Source of the DNA: an uncultured Candidatus Saccharibacteria bacterium
GTDB lineage: Bacteria; Patescibacteriota; Saccharimonadia; Saccharimonadales; Saccharimonadaceae
DNA: 64,000 nt
Direction: 5' to 3'
Assembly (NCBI GenBank): GCA_938046775.1
Contig: CALIXB010000027.1
Location: 47,116 to 111,115, forward strand
The notes below the pieces were generated by a model. That model searched no databases. It had not been told where the DNA came from and was given only the letters and a program-made list of their open reading frames with translations. A program made the position numbers and the translations under genes. Below are positions 1-8,794 of the stretch, piece after piece; within the stretch, counting starts at the first letter, position 1, and each line of letters starts with the position of its first letter.

Positions 1-881
1 TTTCTAGCTAAGACGAGTGATATGATGAGCATAATTGGTAGCAGCAATAAGCCAAAGTAGCGGACTATCCTCTCATCGTAAGTTAAGAACATGGACAGGG
101 TTGTTGATATGGTAAATTTATTAACTTCTGGTATCCAAAACTCGCCGCTAACTCTACTGACTTGGGAGATCATTACTGGCAGCCAAGGTAAGAATAATAA
201 AAAGCATAGCCCGGCTGCTAGCCAGACATTTTTATTGGTAAAAATTTTTATGACATCAGTGCGGTCTTCGCCAATTTTTAGCCATAAATAGACGAAGTGA
301 GCTGGAAGCAGCAGTGCCAGGAAGTACTGTGTGTAAATGCCAATTGCCACTAAAAATCCGTATAATATCCACCAGGGTTTTTTGTCTTTTCTGTCGACCG
401 CCATAATAAATGCATAGGTGGCTGCTACGCCAATCAGCGCCGCTAAAGCATACATCCTCGCCTCGTCGCTATAGCGGATCAGGAATGGTCCTAAAGCTGC
501 TAAAAAAGCTCCAAATATAGCGATTCTTTTAGAGAATATTTTTTGTAGTAAGAAAAATAGTAGGGCAATTGCCATGACGCCACATGCAACGCTAAAGCTT
601 CTGAGCGCAGTGACTGAATTGCCAAATAGTAATTGCCAAAAATGCATGATAATGTAATAAAATGGTGGATGTACGTCTGTAGTTGTGGTGGAGATAATGT
701 CAATCAAGGGCTGCTTGATAATGGCAGCAGTATAGCCTTCATCATGCCAAATATCAGCCTTGGTTAAATATAACAGGCGAACGTGGGTAGCTAAAAGCAA
801 AATTGGAATTAGCCAAATCCAGCTGGGTATTTTATGAAGAGATAAATATAGTTTTTTAAGATTTTTGCATATATTTTTCAT
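1..881 (-). CDS. GT39/PMT-like membrane glycosyltransferase (3' end cut by window)
   Basis: An open frame starts at ATG 881 and runs off the left edge, giving 293 visible residues. After a basic N-terminus comes a membrane helix (about residues 20-40), an acidic DEGY motif at residues 47-50, an HPPFYY motif near 71-76 and then many hydrophobic helices. The DE pair after the first helix and the HPP motif are typical of the dolichyl-phosphate-mannose mannosyltransferase/ArnT-like (PMT_2, GT39) superfamily, which moves a sugar from a polyprenyl-phosphate donor to an extracellular acceptor. It starts 4 nt after gatD ends and is probably the last visible gene of the murT-gatD operon, so a cell-envelope glycan role is likely. 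The donor and acceptor cannot be read from the sequence. Confidence 0.8.
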   Translation of the reverse strand, partial: MKNICKNLKKLYLSLHKIPSWIWLIPILLLATHVRLLYLTKADIWHDEGYTAAIIKQPLIDIISTTTTDVHPPFYYIIMHFWQLLFGNSVTALRSFSVACGVMAIALLFFLLQKIFSKRIAIFGAFLAALGPFLIRYSDEARMYALAALIGVAATYAFIMAVDRKDKKPWWILYGFLVAIGIYTQYFLALLLPAHFVYLWLKIGEDRTDVIKIFTNKNVWLAAGLCFLLFLPWLPVMISQVSRVSGEFWIPEVNKFTISTTLSMFLTYDERIVRYFGLLLLPIMLIISLVLAR

Positions 882-885
882 TATG

Positions 886-1611
886 CTATCTGGGAAGTTT
901 TAGGGATATTTCACGTGACTTATTGGCTAGACTGTCGTCAATCTTATCTGTCTTGGGGTCTATGCTGATACCGCGTCGATTTAAGGCCTCATTGATTATA
1001 AAATCAGCAATTTGCGGGTTTTTCGGTAGGATTGGGCCGTGGAGATATGTGGCTATAACATTGTTATAGCGAACGCCTTCACTCGCATCGATCATATTAT
1101 TGCCAGCACCCTTAATCACTTGCCCTAGCGGCGTGACAGTTTTATCAAGGAAGGTCTGCCCACTATGATTTTCGTATCCGATAATCTCGCCAAATTCTTG
1201 ACTCTTGATAATAATATTGCCAATCATTCGCTCCTCGCCAGCAATTGTTTCAATCGGTAAAATATTAGCGCCAACGATCTCTTCGCCTTTAAGTGTGCGG
1301 AAAAAGCGGCCGAAGAGCTGATACATACCACAAATCATTAGCATCGGCACGCCGTCGTTTGCTAATTTTCGGAGCTCGTCTGCTCGTTCCAAAAGGTCGT
1401 TTTGGATAATCGTCTGGCCAGAGTCTTGACCGCCACCACCAACGAAAATATCAATCTTAGAAAAGTCTGTTGAATCGCCTGGATTGTGGTCGATAATTTC
1501 TACTTCAAACCCGCGCCATTCTAGGCGTTTTTTTAGTACTAGCGTGTTGCCCCAGTCGCCGTATAAATTCATGTCTCGTGGATAAAGTTGTGCAATTGTT
1601 ATTTTTGTCAT
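886..1611 (-). CDS. gatD: Lipid II isoglutaminyl synthase, glutaminase subunit GatD
   Basis: A 241-residue class I glutamine amidotransferase. It shows a GGGGQDSGQ segment near residues 58-66, the nucleophile in MICGMYQ (Cys94, the same number as in S. aureus GatD) and a catalytic His in YLHGP (His191). GatD releases ammonia from glutamine, and MurT uses it to amidate the alpha-carboxyl of D-Glu in the lipid II stem peptide. Its start overlaps the end of murT by 4 nt (ATGA type), as expected for a coupled complex. The acid of the catalytic triad was not identified. Confidence 0.93.
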   Translation of the reverse strand: MTKITIAQLYPRDMNLYGDWGNTLVLKKRLEWRGFEVEIIDHNPGDSTDFSKIDIFVGGGGQDSGQTIIQNDLLERADELRKLANDGVPMLMICGMYQLFGRFFRTLKGEEIVGANILPIETIAGEERMIGNIIIKSQEFGEIIGYENHSGQTFLDKTVTPLGQVIKGAGNNMIDASEGVRYNNVIATYLHGPILPKNPQIADFIINEALNRRGISIDPKTDKIDDSLANKSREISLKLPR

Positions 1612-2870
1612 AATATTTCCTCTACGTCGGTTTTTTCGCTAAGCAGGCGTCGAATTGCGGTCATGGCGGTATAGCTACAGAATATTTGCTTCGGTTCTTC
1701 TGGGTGGTCGTTGATAAAATCATCTAACGCCCGCGTAATATCGGTGTCAATTTTTTCAATCGCAACTTCGTCATATTGAAGACGTAGCGCCATGTCATAA
1801 GCTCTCGCGCCACTAATCATGGCTACCTTTTTCAGAGCTGAAAAGTCAACATCCCAAAACCAACTAACATCTCGCCCGTCTGCGTAGTTGTCATTAACCG
1901 CGATCATCGTCGCGCTGCTATTTTTGGCAAATGACAAAAGCGCCAGTCGAAAGCCGCTTGGATTTTTAACGAGAATAAGTTCAATCGGCGTGCCGTTTAG
2001 GAAAATTGTTTCACCGCGACCAAAGGCTGGCTTAATATTTTCGAGCGCTGACAATATGGTGTCTGTAACTTCCGGTCCGGTAATTTGTCGCGCCAGGGCG
2101 GTAGCTGCTGCGGCATTAAGTAAATTATAAACGCCGGTAAGCTTTAAATTGACAGCAGTTTCTTTGTTGTCAATCTGTAGAGTCGCCTCCTGGCCGCTAA
2201 TATTTTTTAATAAAACATCGACGTTTACGCTTTGGCTGGCAATTGCTGCACCGTATTTTAAGTTGTCGTCGGTCGGCATTAATTTAAGTAGCTCGTCGGT
2301 TGTGCCGAAGAATACTTTTTTAGCCTGAATGTGTTTGCTAATCTTAAAAATTCGTGGATCGTCGCGATTAAGAACAACAGTATCGGTAGTTGCTTCGGCT
2401 ATTTTCTGAAGCAGTGACGCTGTATTATCAATCTCTCCAAATCTATCCAGCTGGTCGCGCATTACGTTTAATAGTAGCGAGAACCGTGGGCGAACCATTT
2501 GCACAAATTTCACCGCCCAGGCCTCGTCAAGTTCCAGGACTGCAATATCGGCTTCCAGTTTACCGCGGAGGTTGACTTCATCCAGCAGTGCAGCTGCTAC
2601 ACCTCGGGAAAAATTACTGCCAGTCCGATTTGTAAAAACCCTTAATCCGACTGACTCGAGCAATTCCACGACGATTTTTGTGGTTGTTGTTTTTCCGTTA
2701 GTGCCGCTGATAATTACCACGCCTTGTGGTAGGTCTTTCAGGGTGCGCTGGATGAACTTTGGGTCAATTTTCTCAATCACTAAGCCTGGCAGGGCTGAGC
2801 CACCACCGCGTAACCTCGCAACCTTCTTGACGCCTTTGCCAATTATAGTACTGATCATCTGTCTTGCCAT
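1608..2870 (-). CDS. murT: Lipid II isoglutaminyl synthase, Mur-ligase subunit MurT
   Basis: A Mur-ligase-type ATPase of 420 residues with a P-loop GTNGKTTTT (about 56-64), an NVMRDQLDR-type central segment and a DUF1727-like C-terminus. With GatD it makes the D-isoglutamine amide of lipid II in the cytoplasm. An ATG at 2879 lies inside the -10 box TATAAT (2878-2883), so the next ATG at 2870, 7 nt past that box, is chosen as a leaderless start. Characterised Gram-positive MurT proteins carry a four-cysteine zinc ribbon in the central domain. This one has a single Cys, close to the C-terminus, so the ribbon is absent. It is divergent from the gene at 2915. Confidence 0.93.
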   Translation of the reverse strand: MARQMISTIIGKGVKKVARLRGGGSALPGLVIEKIDPKFIQRTLKDLPQGVVIISGTNGKTTTTKIVVELLESVGLRVFTNRTGSNFSRGVAAALLDEVNLRGKLEADIAVLELDEAWAVKFVQMVRPRFSLLLNVMRDQLDRFGEIDNTASLLQKIAEATTDTVVLNRDDPRIFKISKHIQAKKVFFGTTDELLKLMPTDDNLKYGAAIASQSVNVDVLLKNISGQEATLQIDNKETAVNLKLTGVYNLLNAAAATALARQITGPEVTDTILSALENIKPAFGRGETIFLNGTPIELILVKNPSGFRLALLSFAKNSSATMIAVNDNYADGRDVSWFWDVDFSALKKVAMISGARAYDMALRLQYDEVAIEKIDTDITRALDDFINDHPEEPKQIFCSYTAMTAIRRLLSEKTDVEEIL

Positions 2871-2914
2871 GTAATCCATTATACTCTGCCGGGCTAATAT
2901 GCTACAATATCAAT

Positions 2915-3289
2915 ATGTTTTTGGTGGGTATCTTTCAGTGGTGGTATGGCAGTGGATTGTTGCAAAATATTCAACAAGGTTTTTTGGGGGTTTTGCGAAC
3001 GGCAGACTTTTTTTCGGTCGGATTGTTATTAAAAACGTTATTTAATCCGTTTCGTCAGATTTCAGCGGCTCCAGTTGGCGGTGCTGCGCCAGTTCAGTTG
3101 TCGGCATTTTTCGATAAGTTATTTTCACGCGCGGTTGGCATGGTGGTACGCTCTGTAGTGATAATTGTTGGAATATTGATGATATTACTGAGGGTTTTGT
3201 GGACGCTTCTAGGAATTATTCTGTGGCTGGTCTTGCCTCTATTGCCGTTTGCGGGAATTGTGCTGTGGCAAATGGGGGTTTCTATATGA
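2915..3289 (+). CDS. Small multi-pass membrane protein
   Basis: A hydrophobic protein of 124 residues with two or three probable membrane helices, the strongest at about residues 75-120. The start is ATG 2915, 6 nt after a TACAAT -10 box (2903-2908), which predicts a leaderless mRNA. It ends in an ATGA overlap with the ClpC-like gene, so the two are translationally coupled and the product may partner the membrane-anchored AAA+ protein. No family was recognised. Confidence 0.7.
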   Translation: MFLVGIFQWWYGSGLLQNIQQGFLGVLRTADFFSVGLLLKTLFNPFRQISAAPVGGAAPVQLSAFFDKLFSRAVGMVVRSVVIIVGILMILLRVLWTLLGIILWLVLPLLPFAGIVLWQMGVSI

Positions 3290-5724
3290 ATGTGCAGCCA
3301 AAGTTTAATTACGATAGTTTGAGGTCTCAGAAGGCAAGGTTTTCTGTTAGGTTTGGCAATGCTTGGCACGTTGTGGTAATAGCAATTGGTATCATGATGG
3401 TGGTGCTTGGGGTGTGGATGCTGATTGAACACGGATCGGTCGGCTGGCTAATGCTGGGCCTAAGCGGTCCGATGGTTATGCTATCTATTTGGTGGGAGAA
3501 AGATTTGAAGACGGCGGAGATTAATAAGAATCCGCAGACTATTGATGATGTAATGGCGGCTGACGTTTTAGGTAGGCTACCACGCCGACCAACACCAACG
3601 GATATTACTGAAGCGATTACGGGCACTCGAGCTGGACAGTTTTTAGCCTTGCGCCTGGGTTTAACGCCAAACTTTTTGCATAATATTTCTATTGACAATC
3701 CAGATCAAACCGAGCAGGTCTGGAAAGCAGCAATTGAGATTTGGCAGAGCACTAAAAGTCCGAAGATTACCAGTGCGGTTTTAGCCGCTGCTATAGTAAA
3801 ACAGTTGCCGCAGCATGATTCGTTGCTGGCAAATATGAAAATTGATTTTCAGGATATCGAAGAGACTATCAAGTGGTACGAGCGAATAAAGGCGTTAATT
3901 GAAGAGCATAACAAAAAGCCGTTACGGACGGGCGGAATTGCTAGAGATTGGTCTTTTGGTTATACGCCACTATTGAGCCGCTTTGCGCAGAATATTAGCG
4001 CTAACATTTCCGGGCAGATGCTTACTACAAAGCTGGCGGCGCATGAAAGTGCGCTTGAGCAAATGATGAAAATATTTAGCTCAGGTGGTCGTCAGAATAT
4101 TGCGTTAATTGGTGCTGATGGCGCTGGGAAAAGTACGGTAGTTTCGGCGTTTGCAGAGATGTTGATTGATGGACATCAGGGCGTTCCTGGGTCGTTGATG
4201 TATCAGCAAGTTTTTATGCTTGACGCTTCATCTTTGGTTAGCGTAGCGTCGGGTCGTGGTGAATTGGAAAATCTGGTGACAATGATCTTGAATGAAGCGT
4301 TTTTATCAAAGAATGTTATTTTATGCCTGGATAATGCACAGCTATTTTTTGAGGAGGGCATTGGTTCGGTTGATTTGAGTAATGTACTACTGCCAATTTT
4401 AGAAGCTGGCAGATTGAGGATGATTTTGACAATGGACGAGCAGCGTTTCTTGCAAATTTCCCAGACTAAACCGCAGTTAGCTCACGCCTTAAATACTATC
4501 GCTATTCAGCCGTCGAATGAATCGGAAACTATGAAAATTATGCGTGATCAACTGGTTCTGTTTGAGGCGCAGCATAAAGTTAGGTATATGTATCAAGCTT
4601 TGGCGGAGGCTTACCGAGTGGGCGATCGATATGTTCAGGACTTGGTGATGCCGGGTAAGGCGCTAAAAATTTTAGAGGCAGCAGCAAGTTATGCTAGGGG
4701 CGGTCTGGTGACAGCGCAATCAGTTGACGATGCAATTGAAAAAACTTTGGGTATAAAAATATCCACAGTGAATACTGGCGACGAGCGTGAGAAATTGCTT
4801 AATTTGGAAACGTTGATTCATCGGCGGATGATTAATCAGTCGCGGGCGGTGACGGTTGTTTCCGATGCTATTCGCCGCGCTCGTACTGGCGTTAGAAACC
4901 AAAATCGCCCGATTGGCGCTTTCCTGTTCCTCGGTCCGACTGGTGTTGGTAAGACTGAATTATCCAAAGCTTTGGCGGATGTTTATTTTGGCGGCGAAGG
5001 TAGTATGATTCGCCTAGACCTTAACGAGTTTGTCCGTCCAGATGATGTAGCGCGGCTGATTGCCGATGGGGCGCGCGACCCAGGTAGCTTGACGGCTCAG
5101 GTGCAAAAAAAGCCGTTTTCAGTGGTACTGCTGGATGAGATTGAAAAAGCCCATCCGCAGGTGTTGACGACTTTACTGCAGCTGTTGGACGAAGGTATCC
5201 TGCGCGATGAGAATAACCGGGAAATTAGTTTTCGCGATACGATTGTCATCGCTACGTCGAACGCTGGAGCGGATAGGATTCGCGAATATATTGAACGCGG
5301 TTACCAGTTGGAACAGTTTGAACAAACGTTTATCAACGAGCTGATTAATGCTAATCTATTCCGGCCGGAGTTTTTGAACCGTTTTGACGAAATTGTCTTA
5401 TTCCGTCTGCTGAGCAAGGAAGAGCTATTGCAGGTTGTCAATTTGATTTTGGCTGGCGTTAATAAAACCTTGGCGCCGCAAAAAATCCAGGTTGCGGTCG
5501 AGGAGGAAGGTAAGAAATTATTGGTTGAAGCTGGTTACGATCCGCGTCTGGGCGCGCGTCCAATGCGTCGTGTTGTCCAGCGAGCAGTTGAGAATACTGT
5601 TGCTAAGCAAATGTTAGCTGGTACAGTTGCGCCTGGATCAACTACAATTATTACCACTGAGCAAATTCGCCAGATTTTAAGTAGCCAAACCCCTCAAGCT
5701 CCAGTGGTTCCGCCGGCTAGTTAG
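3286..5724 (+). CDS. Membrane-anchored ClpC/ClpB-like AAA+ unfoldase
   Basis: Start at ATG 3286 (ATGA overlap with the upstream gene) gives 812 residues. A hydrophobic stretch at about 26-68 looks like one or two membrane helices, followed by a divergent Clp-N-like region (about 90-190). AAA+ domain 1 has P-loop GADGAGKS (276-283), but its Walker B reads LCLDN (about 346-350) where active Clp D1 domains have an acidic pair. AAA+ domain 2 is intact, with GPTGVGKT (550-557), LLDEIEKAH (615-623) and a Clp D2-small C-terminus. No IGF/VGF-type ClpP-docking loop was found in D2. It probably unfolds or remodels proteins at the membrane using D2. Its substrate and any protease partner are unknown. 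It ends in a 4-bp overlap with the converging gene. Confidence 0.85.
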   Translation: MNVQPKFNYDSLRSQKARFSVRFGNAWHVVVIAIGIMMVVLGVWMLIEHGSVGWLMLGLSGPMVMLSIWWEKDLKTAEINKNPQTIDDVMAADVLGRLPRRPTPTDITEAITGTRAGQFLALRLGLTPNFLHNISIDNPDQTEQVWKAAIEIWQSTKSPKITSAVLAAAIVKQLPQHDSLLANMKIDFQDIEETIKWYERIKALIEEHNKKPLRTGGIARDWSFGYTPLLSRFAQNISANISGQMLTTKLAAHESALEQMMKIFSSGGRQNIALIGADGAGKSTVVSAFAEMLIDGHQGVPGSLMYQQVFMLDASSLVSVASGRGELENLVTMILNEAFLSKNVILCLDNAQLFFEEGIGSVDLSNVLLPILEAGRLRMILTMDEQRFLQISQTKPQLAHALNTIAIQPSNESETMKIMRDQLVLFEAQHKVRYMYQALAEAYRVGDRYVQDLVMPGKALKILEAAASYARGGLVTAQSVDDAIEKTLGIKISTVNTGDEREKLLNLETLIHRRMINQSRAVTVVSDAIRRARTGVRNQNRPIGAFLFLGPTGVGKTELSKALADVYFGGEGSMIRLDLNEFVRPDDVARLIADGARDPGSLTAQVQKKPFSVVLLDEIEKAHPQVLTTLLQLLDEGILRDENNREISFRDTIVIATSNAGADRIREYIERGYQLEQFEQTFINELINANLFRPEFLNRFDEIVLFRLLSKEELLQVVNLILAGVNKTLAPQKIQVAVEEEGKKLLVEAGYDPRLGARPMRRVVQRAVENTVAKQMLAGTVAPGSTTIITTEQIRQILSSQTPQAPVVPPAS

Positions 5725-6446
5725 TTGAGTCTCTTGACGATAGATTTAGCGAACTTTCTGTTAAATGGAGCCACGGCTGCCACAGCTACCGCGCCAACAC
5801 CTCTTACAGACGCGCGAGCCTTAGCTTTGAAGCGTTCTGTAATGGACAGATTCGGATTTGAAGTGTCAATCTTTGGTGATTCAGACCAGAATGCCAGCCA
5901 CACAGCCCTGGCCCCAAGTGCTAAGCTCCTCTTTGTATAGCCAGCCAGCGCCTCAGCGAAGCCTGTACGAGCAGTAAAGTTAATGTCATATTGGTCAATC
6001 TTGCGATTCTTGCCGGTAGCATGCTCGCGGGATTCTTTAATACAGTGCAGACCTTTGCTTAGATTTTCTGCTGCCCGTTGAGAGTTTTCCTGATTATCAT
6101 AAGAAGGGTCTGTTACGATACGCTGCAGCTGCAAGGTTCCGAGTGTTGCGATGCTCGCGCCTAGTTCACGTAGCGTGCTGCGATTCTCTCCTTTTTCAGC
6201 CAAAGCTTCATGTTGCTCTACTGCTTCAGTAGCCCATTTTTCGGATTCATCGTTGTCACCTTGATGGCGGTAGGCAGCACTTAAATCACGAGCAGCACGG
6301 GCTTGTTCGGATAAGTTTGGTGCCAAATTATAAGCCAGAGAGGCTAATACGGCCGCTTGTTCGAAATCTTTCTCGCTTATTGCTTTTAGGACGGCTTCCA
6401 TTACGCTAGGGAAGTCATTAATAGGCCTTTGTTCGTTAATCTCCAT
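5721..6446 (-). CDS. Tetratricopeptide-like helical protein
   Basis: A 241-residue, mostly alpha-helical, Ala-rich protein. Helix pairs such as AAVLASLAYNLAPN and ARDLSAAYRHQG (about residues 30-85) resemble TPR units, suggesting a protein-binding scaffold. ATG 6446 is preferred to an upstream ATG because the upstream segment reads like untranslated DNA. A TATAGT box lies about 10 nt upstream. The C-terminus is basic. Its stop TAA overlaps the stop TAG of the ClpC-like gene in a TTAG tetranucleotide. The function is unknown. Confidence 0.7.
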   Translation of the reverse strand: MEINEQRPINDFPSVMEAVLKAISEKDFEQAAVLASLAYNLAPNLSEQARAARDLSAAYRHQGDNDESEKWATEAVEQHEALAEKGENRSTLRELGASIATLGTLQLQRIVTDPSYDNQENSQRAAENLSKGLHCIKESREHATGKNRKIDQYDINFTARTGFAEALAGYTKRSLALGARAVWLAFWSESPKIDTSNPNLSITERFKAKARASVRGVGAVAVAAVAPFNRKFAKSIVKRLN

Positions 6447-6503
6447 GGTATATCTAACTATATCACTATTTAGCATAAAAGCAAGCAAATAGTAGCTATA
6501 ATT

Positions 6504-6524
6504 AAAACCCGTCACAATAACGGG
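6504..6524 (-). terminator. Possible terminator of the tRNA-Arg pair
   Basis: On the minus strand, CCCG-9 nt-CGGG is followed by TTTT, just downstream of tRNA-Arg(CCG). The stem is short, so this is tentative. Confidence 0.4.
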
Positions 6525-6530
6525 CTAATC

Positions 6531-6607
6531 TGGTACCCCGCACAGGAATCGAACCTGCAACCTTTGGTACCGGAAACCAACGCTCTATCCAGTTGAGCTA
6601 ACGGGGC
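6531..6607 (-). tRNA. tRNA-Arg (anticodon CCG)
   Basis: A full cloverleaf can be folded: acceptor GCCCCGT/GCGGGGT, D-stem GCTC/GAGC, anticodon stem TTGGT/ACCAA with loop TTCCGGT, and T-stem GCAGG/CCTGT. The anticodon CCG reads Arg CGG. The discriminator is A73 and CCA is encoded in the DNA. Confidence 0.95.
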
Positions 6608-6654
6608 ATTTGATGCGCTGATAGGGCAGTGTCTAGTAAAAAAGCGCCAATTAA

Positions 6655-6731
6655 TGGTACACCCGGCAAGATTCGAACTTGCGACCCCTTGGTTCGAAGC
6701 CAAGTACTCTAATCCGCTGAGCTACGGGTGC
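6655..6731 (-). tRNA. tRNA-Arg (anticodon TCG)
   Basis: Acceptor GCACCCG/CGGGTGT, anticodon stem CTTGG/CCAAG with loop CTTCGAA, A73 and encoded CCA. The anticodon TCG reads Arg CGA and by wobble other CGN codons. It lies 47 bp upstream of tRNA-Arg(CCG) on the same strand, so the two are probably co-transcribed. Confidence 0.95.
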
Positions 6732-6785
6732 GTACAGAGGTATTATAGCATAGATGGCGACCGAGTAAAATGATATAATATACGC

Positions 6786-7811
6786 ATGGATGTCATGACG
6801 AATGTACCATTGAAGCAGTATACGACTATGAAATTAGGCGGTGAAACACGCTATATGGTGGCCGTAGATTCTGACAGCGATGTTGTAACTTCATATCGGA
6901 ATGCCCGAAAGGAAAATCTGCCTGTCTTCGTGCTGGGTGGCGGCAGTAATGTCATCACGCGCGACGAAACATTTGAGGGAATCGTTCTGTTGAATAAGAT
7001 TAAGGGGTTTGAGGTTGTTGCCGATAATGACGATACGACAGATATCAAGATTGGTGCGGGCGAAGTTTGGGATGAAGTTGTTGAACGGGCTGTTGGTCTG
7101 GGGCTTCAGGGGATTGAGGCTATGTCGGGAATTCCGGGAACTGCCGGTGCTGCACCCGTTCAGAATGTTGGTGCCTACGGACAAGAGATTGCCGACACTT
7201 TGGTCAGCTTAGAGGCATATGATTCAAAAACTGATTCAATTGTGACGATTTCTGCTGATGAATGTGATTTCTCTTATCGCAATAGTATTTTTCGTGATAG
7301 TCAAAAGGGTCGTTACTGTATTTTAAATATTACTCTAAGATTAAATAAAGCAGAACCGAGGCCGCCATATTACGCTTCGCTACAAAAATATATTGAAGAA
7401 AATGACATTCGTGAAGTTAATTTGTCGGTAATTCGTGTGGCGGTGCTTAATATTCGCTCGGAAAAATTGCCAGATCCAGCTGAGATACCTAGCGCAGGTT
7501 CTTTTTTCAAGAACGCTTTGATCGAAAAATGGCAACTGGAGCAATTGCAAAAAGAGTATAGTGATGTGCCAAATTATGCTATGTCTGACGGAAGATATAA
7601 AGTGCCAACGGGATGGCTGATTGATAAGGCTGGCTTAAAAGGTTTTGCTAGCCATGACATGAGAGTTTATGAAAAAAATGCTTTAGTACTGGTCAATGAG
7701 TCCGCGACTGGCTATGACGATTTGGCGGCAATTCGTGAGCAAATTATTCAAACGGTTTATGATAAATTTGGCATAAGAATTGAACAAGAACCGTTGGAGC
7801 TTTCTTTGTAA
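6786..7811 (+). CDS. murB: UDP-N-acetylenolpyruvoylglucosamine reductase MurB
   Basis: A 341-residue, FAD-dependent enzyme that reduces UDP-GlcNAc-enolpyruvate to UDP-MurNAc with NADPH, in the cytoplasm. Visible motifs are LGGGSN in the FAD-binding domain (about 51-56), SGIPGTAGAAPVQNVGAYG (about 115-133), YRNS, and PSAGSFFKN (about 236) carrying the catalytic Ser. The length and YRNS motif fit the E. coli-like type I group. A TATAAT box (6774-6779) ends 6 nt before ATG 6786, predicting a leaderless transcript. Confidence 0.96.
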   Translation: MDVMTNVPLKQYTTMKLGGETRYMVAVDSDSDVVTSYRNARKENLPVFVLGGGSNVITRDETFEGIVLLNKIKGFEVVADNDDTTDIKIGAGEVWDEVVERAVGLGLQGIEAMSGIPGTAGAAPVQNVGAYGQEIADTLVSLEAYDSKTDSIVTISADECDFSYRNSIFRDSQKGRYCILNITLRLNKAEPRPPYYASLQKYIEENDIREVNLSVIRVAVLNIRSEKLPDPAEIPSAGSFFKNALIEKWQLEQLQKEYSDVPNYAMSDGRYKVPTGWLIDKAGLKGFASHDMRVYEKNALVLVNESATGYDDLAAIREQIIQTVYDKFGIRIEQEPLELSL

Positions 7812-7853
7812 TAAGCATAGGCTTTTTTGTAAAACTGCGCTACAATATTGAAT

Positions 7854-8339
7854 ATGAATCGTAGGATGGGTGGTTATACGATAGTTGAGTTGGCAATAAT
7901 TATTGTAGTCGTGTCAATTTTAGCGGGCCTCACCTTTGTTGGTGGTGAAAGATTTTCAAATCTCACTAAAAGAGAAAAACAGCGAGCTAATATTTCCGAG
8001 CTATCACTAAAGCTGGAGAGGTATTATAAATATAACAATACAAGCGGCATCGGGCATGAATATCCGTCGTGTGGTGACTTAATTAGGAATTTTTCGTCAA
8101 TTGTAGGATCCGATTCTTTGAAAAAGGAAATGATAAAGTGTAGCCGTAGCGACTGGGCTGGCGGAAGTAACGGTGAAATATTATATGAAGCCTCAAATAT
8201 TGATGGACATGACTGCACTAAGCCAGTATCTGGCGCGCCATCTGATATAGTTGCAGCAACTTGCGTCAGGCATAGTATCACGTATAAAGATTTGTCCACT
8301 GGGGCAGAAAAAAAGGTGGATAGCATATGGCGCGACTAG
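7854..8339 (+). CDS. Type IV prepilin-like protein
   Basis: A 161-residue protein with a short basic leader followed by GGYTIVELAII, a prepilin peptidase site with Glu at +5, then one hydrophobic helix. The globular part has five Cys. It is the first gene of a four-gene overlapping operon. ATG 7854 lies 7 nt after a TACAAT -10 box (7841-7846). It is probably a minor (pseudo)pilin of a type IV pilus. Confidence 0.85.
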   Translation: MNRRMGGYTIVELAIIIVVVSILAGLTFVGGERFSNLTKREKQRANISELSLKLERYYKYNNTSGIGHEYPSCGDLIRNFSSIVGSDSLKKEMIKCSRSDWAGGSNGEILYEASNIDGHDCTKPVSGAPSDIVAATCVRHSITYKDLSTGAEKKVDSIWRD

Positions 8340-8794
8340 TAAATAAAAGCGAGGGGTTTACAATAGTTGAAGTAGCAGTGACGTTGGTTGTTATTGGTAT
8401 TTTTATGGTTGTCATATTAAGTATGCAAGCTCAGGTCAGTACAATTTCAGTATTGAGTGCGCAGCAAACTAAGGCAAGTTTTCTGGCCTACAATAATATG
8501 CGTCGTTACGCGAATGACTCTCCGCCGTCATGGTTTAAGTGTAACACTGGTCCATCTGGTACTAGATATAAAGTGATGGAAATAACGGAGAGTATTGATG
8601 GTTTGCCAGGTATGGTGAGGCAGGAGGTGTATGCTTCGGCGCCGTATGGGTGTAAGGATGCTAGTAGTAGTGGCGGCGGCAAGTCTAGCCTAGGCATGCC
8701 AGTTAAAGTAGAGTCGATAGTAGAATATGGATTGCCGTCTTCTGGGTCTGGCAGTGGAAGAAAGGTGACACATGCAACATACGCAGCATTCTAA
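8327..8794 (+). CDS. Type IV minor prepilin-like protein
   Basis: A 155-residue protein with the class III signal EGFTIVEVAV (cleavage expected after Gly11) and one N-terminal helix. The C-terminal half is rich in Gly and Ser. It overlaps the preceding gene by 13 nt, with an AGGTGG ribosome site upstream of ATG 8327. It probably joins the pilus priming complex with its neighbours. Confidence 0.83.
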   Translation: MARLVNKSEGFTIVEVAVTLVVIGIFMVVILSMQAQVSTISVLSAQQTKASFLAYNNMRRYANDSPPSWFKCNTGPSGTRYKVMEITESIDGLPGMVRQEVYASAPYGCKDASSSGGGKSSLGMPVKVESIVEYGLPSSGSGSGRKVTHATYAAF

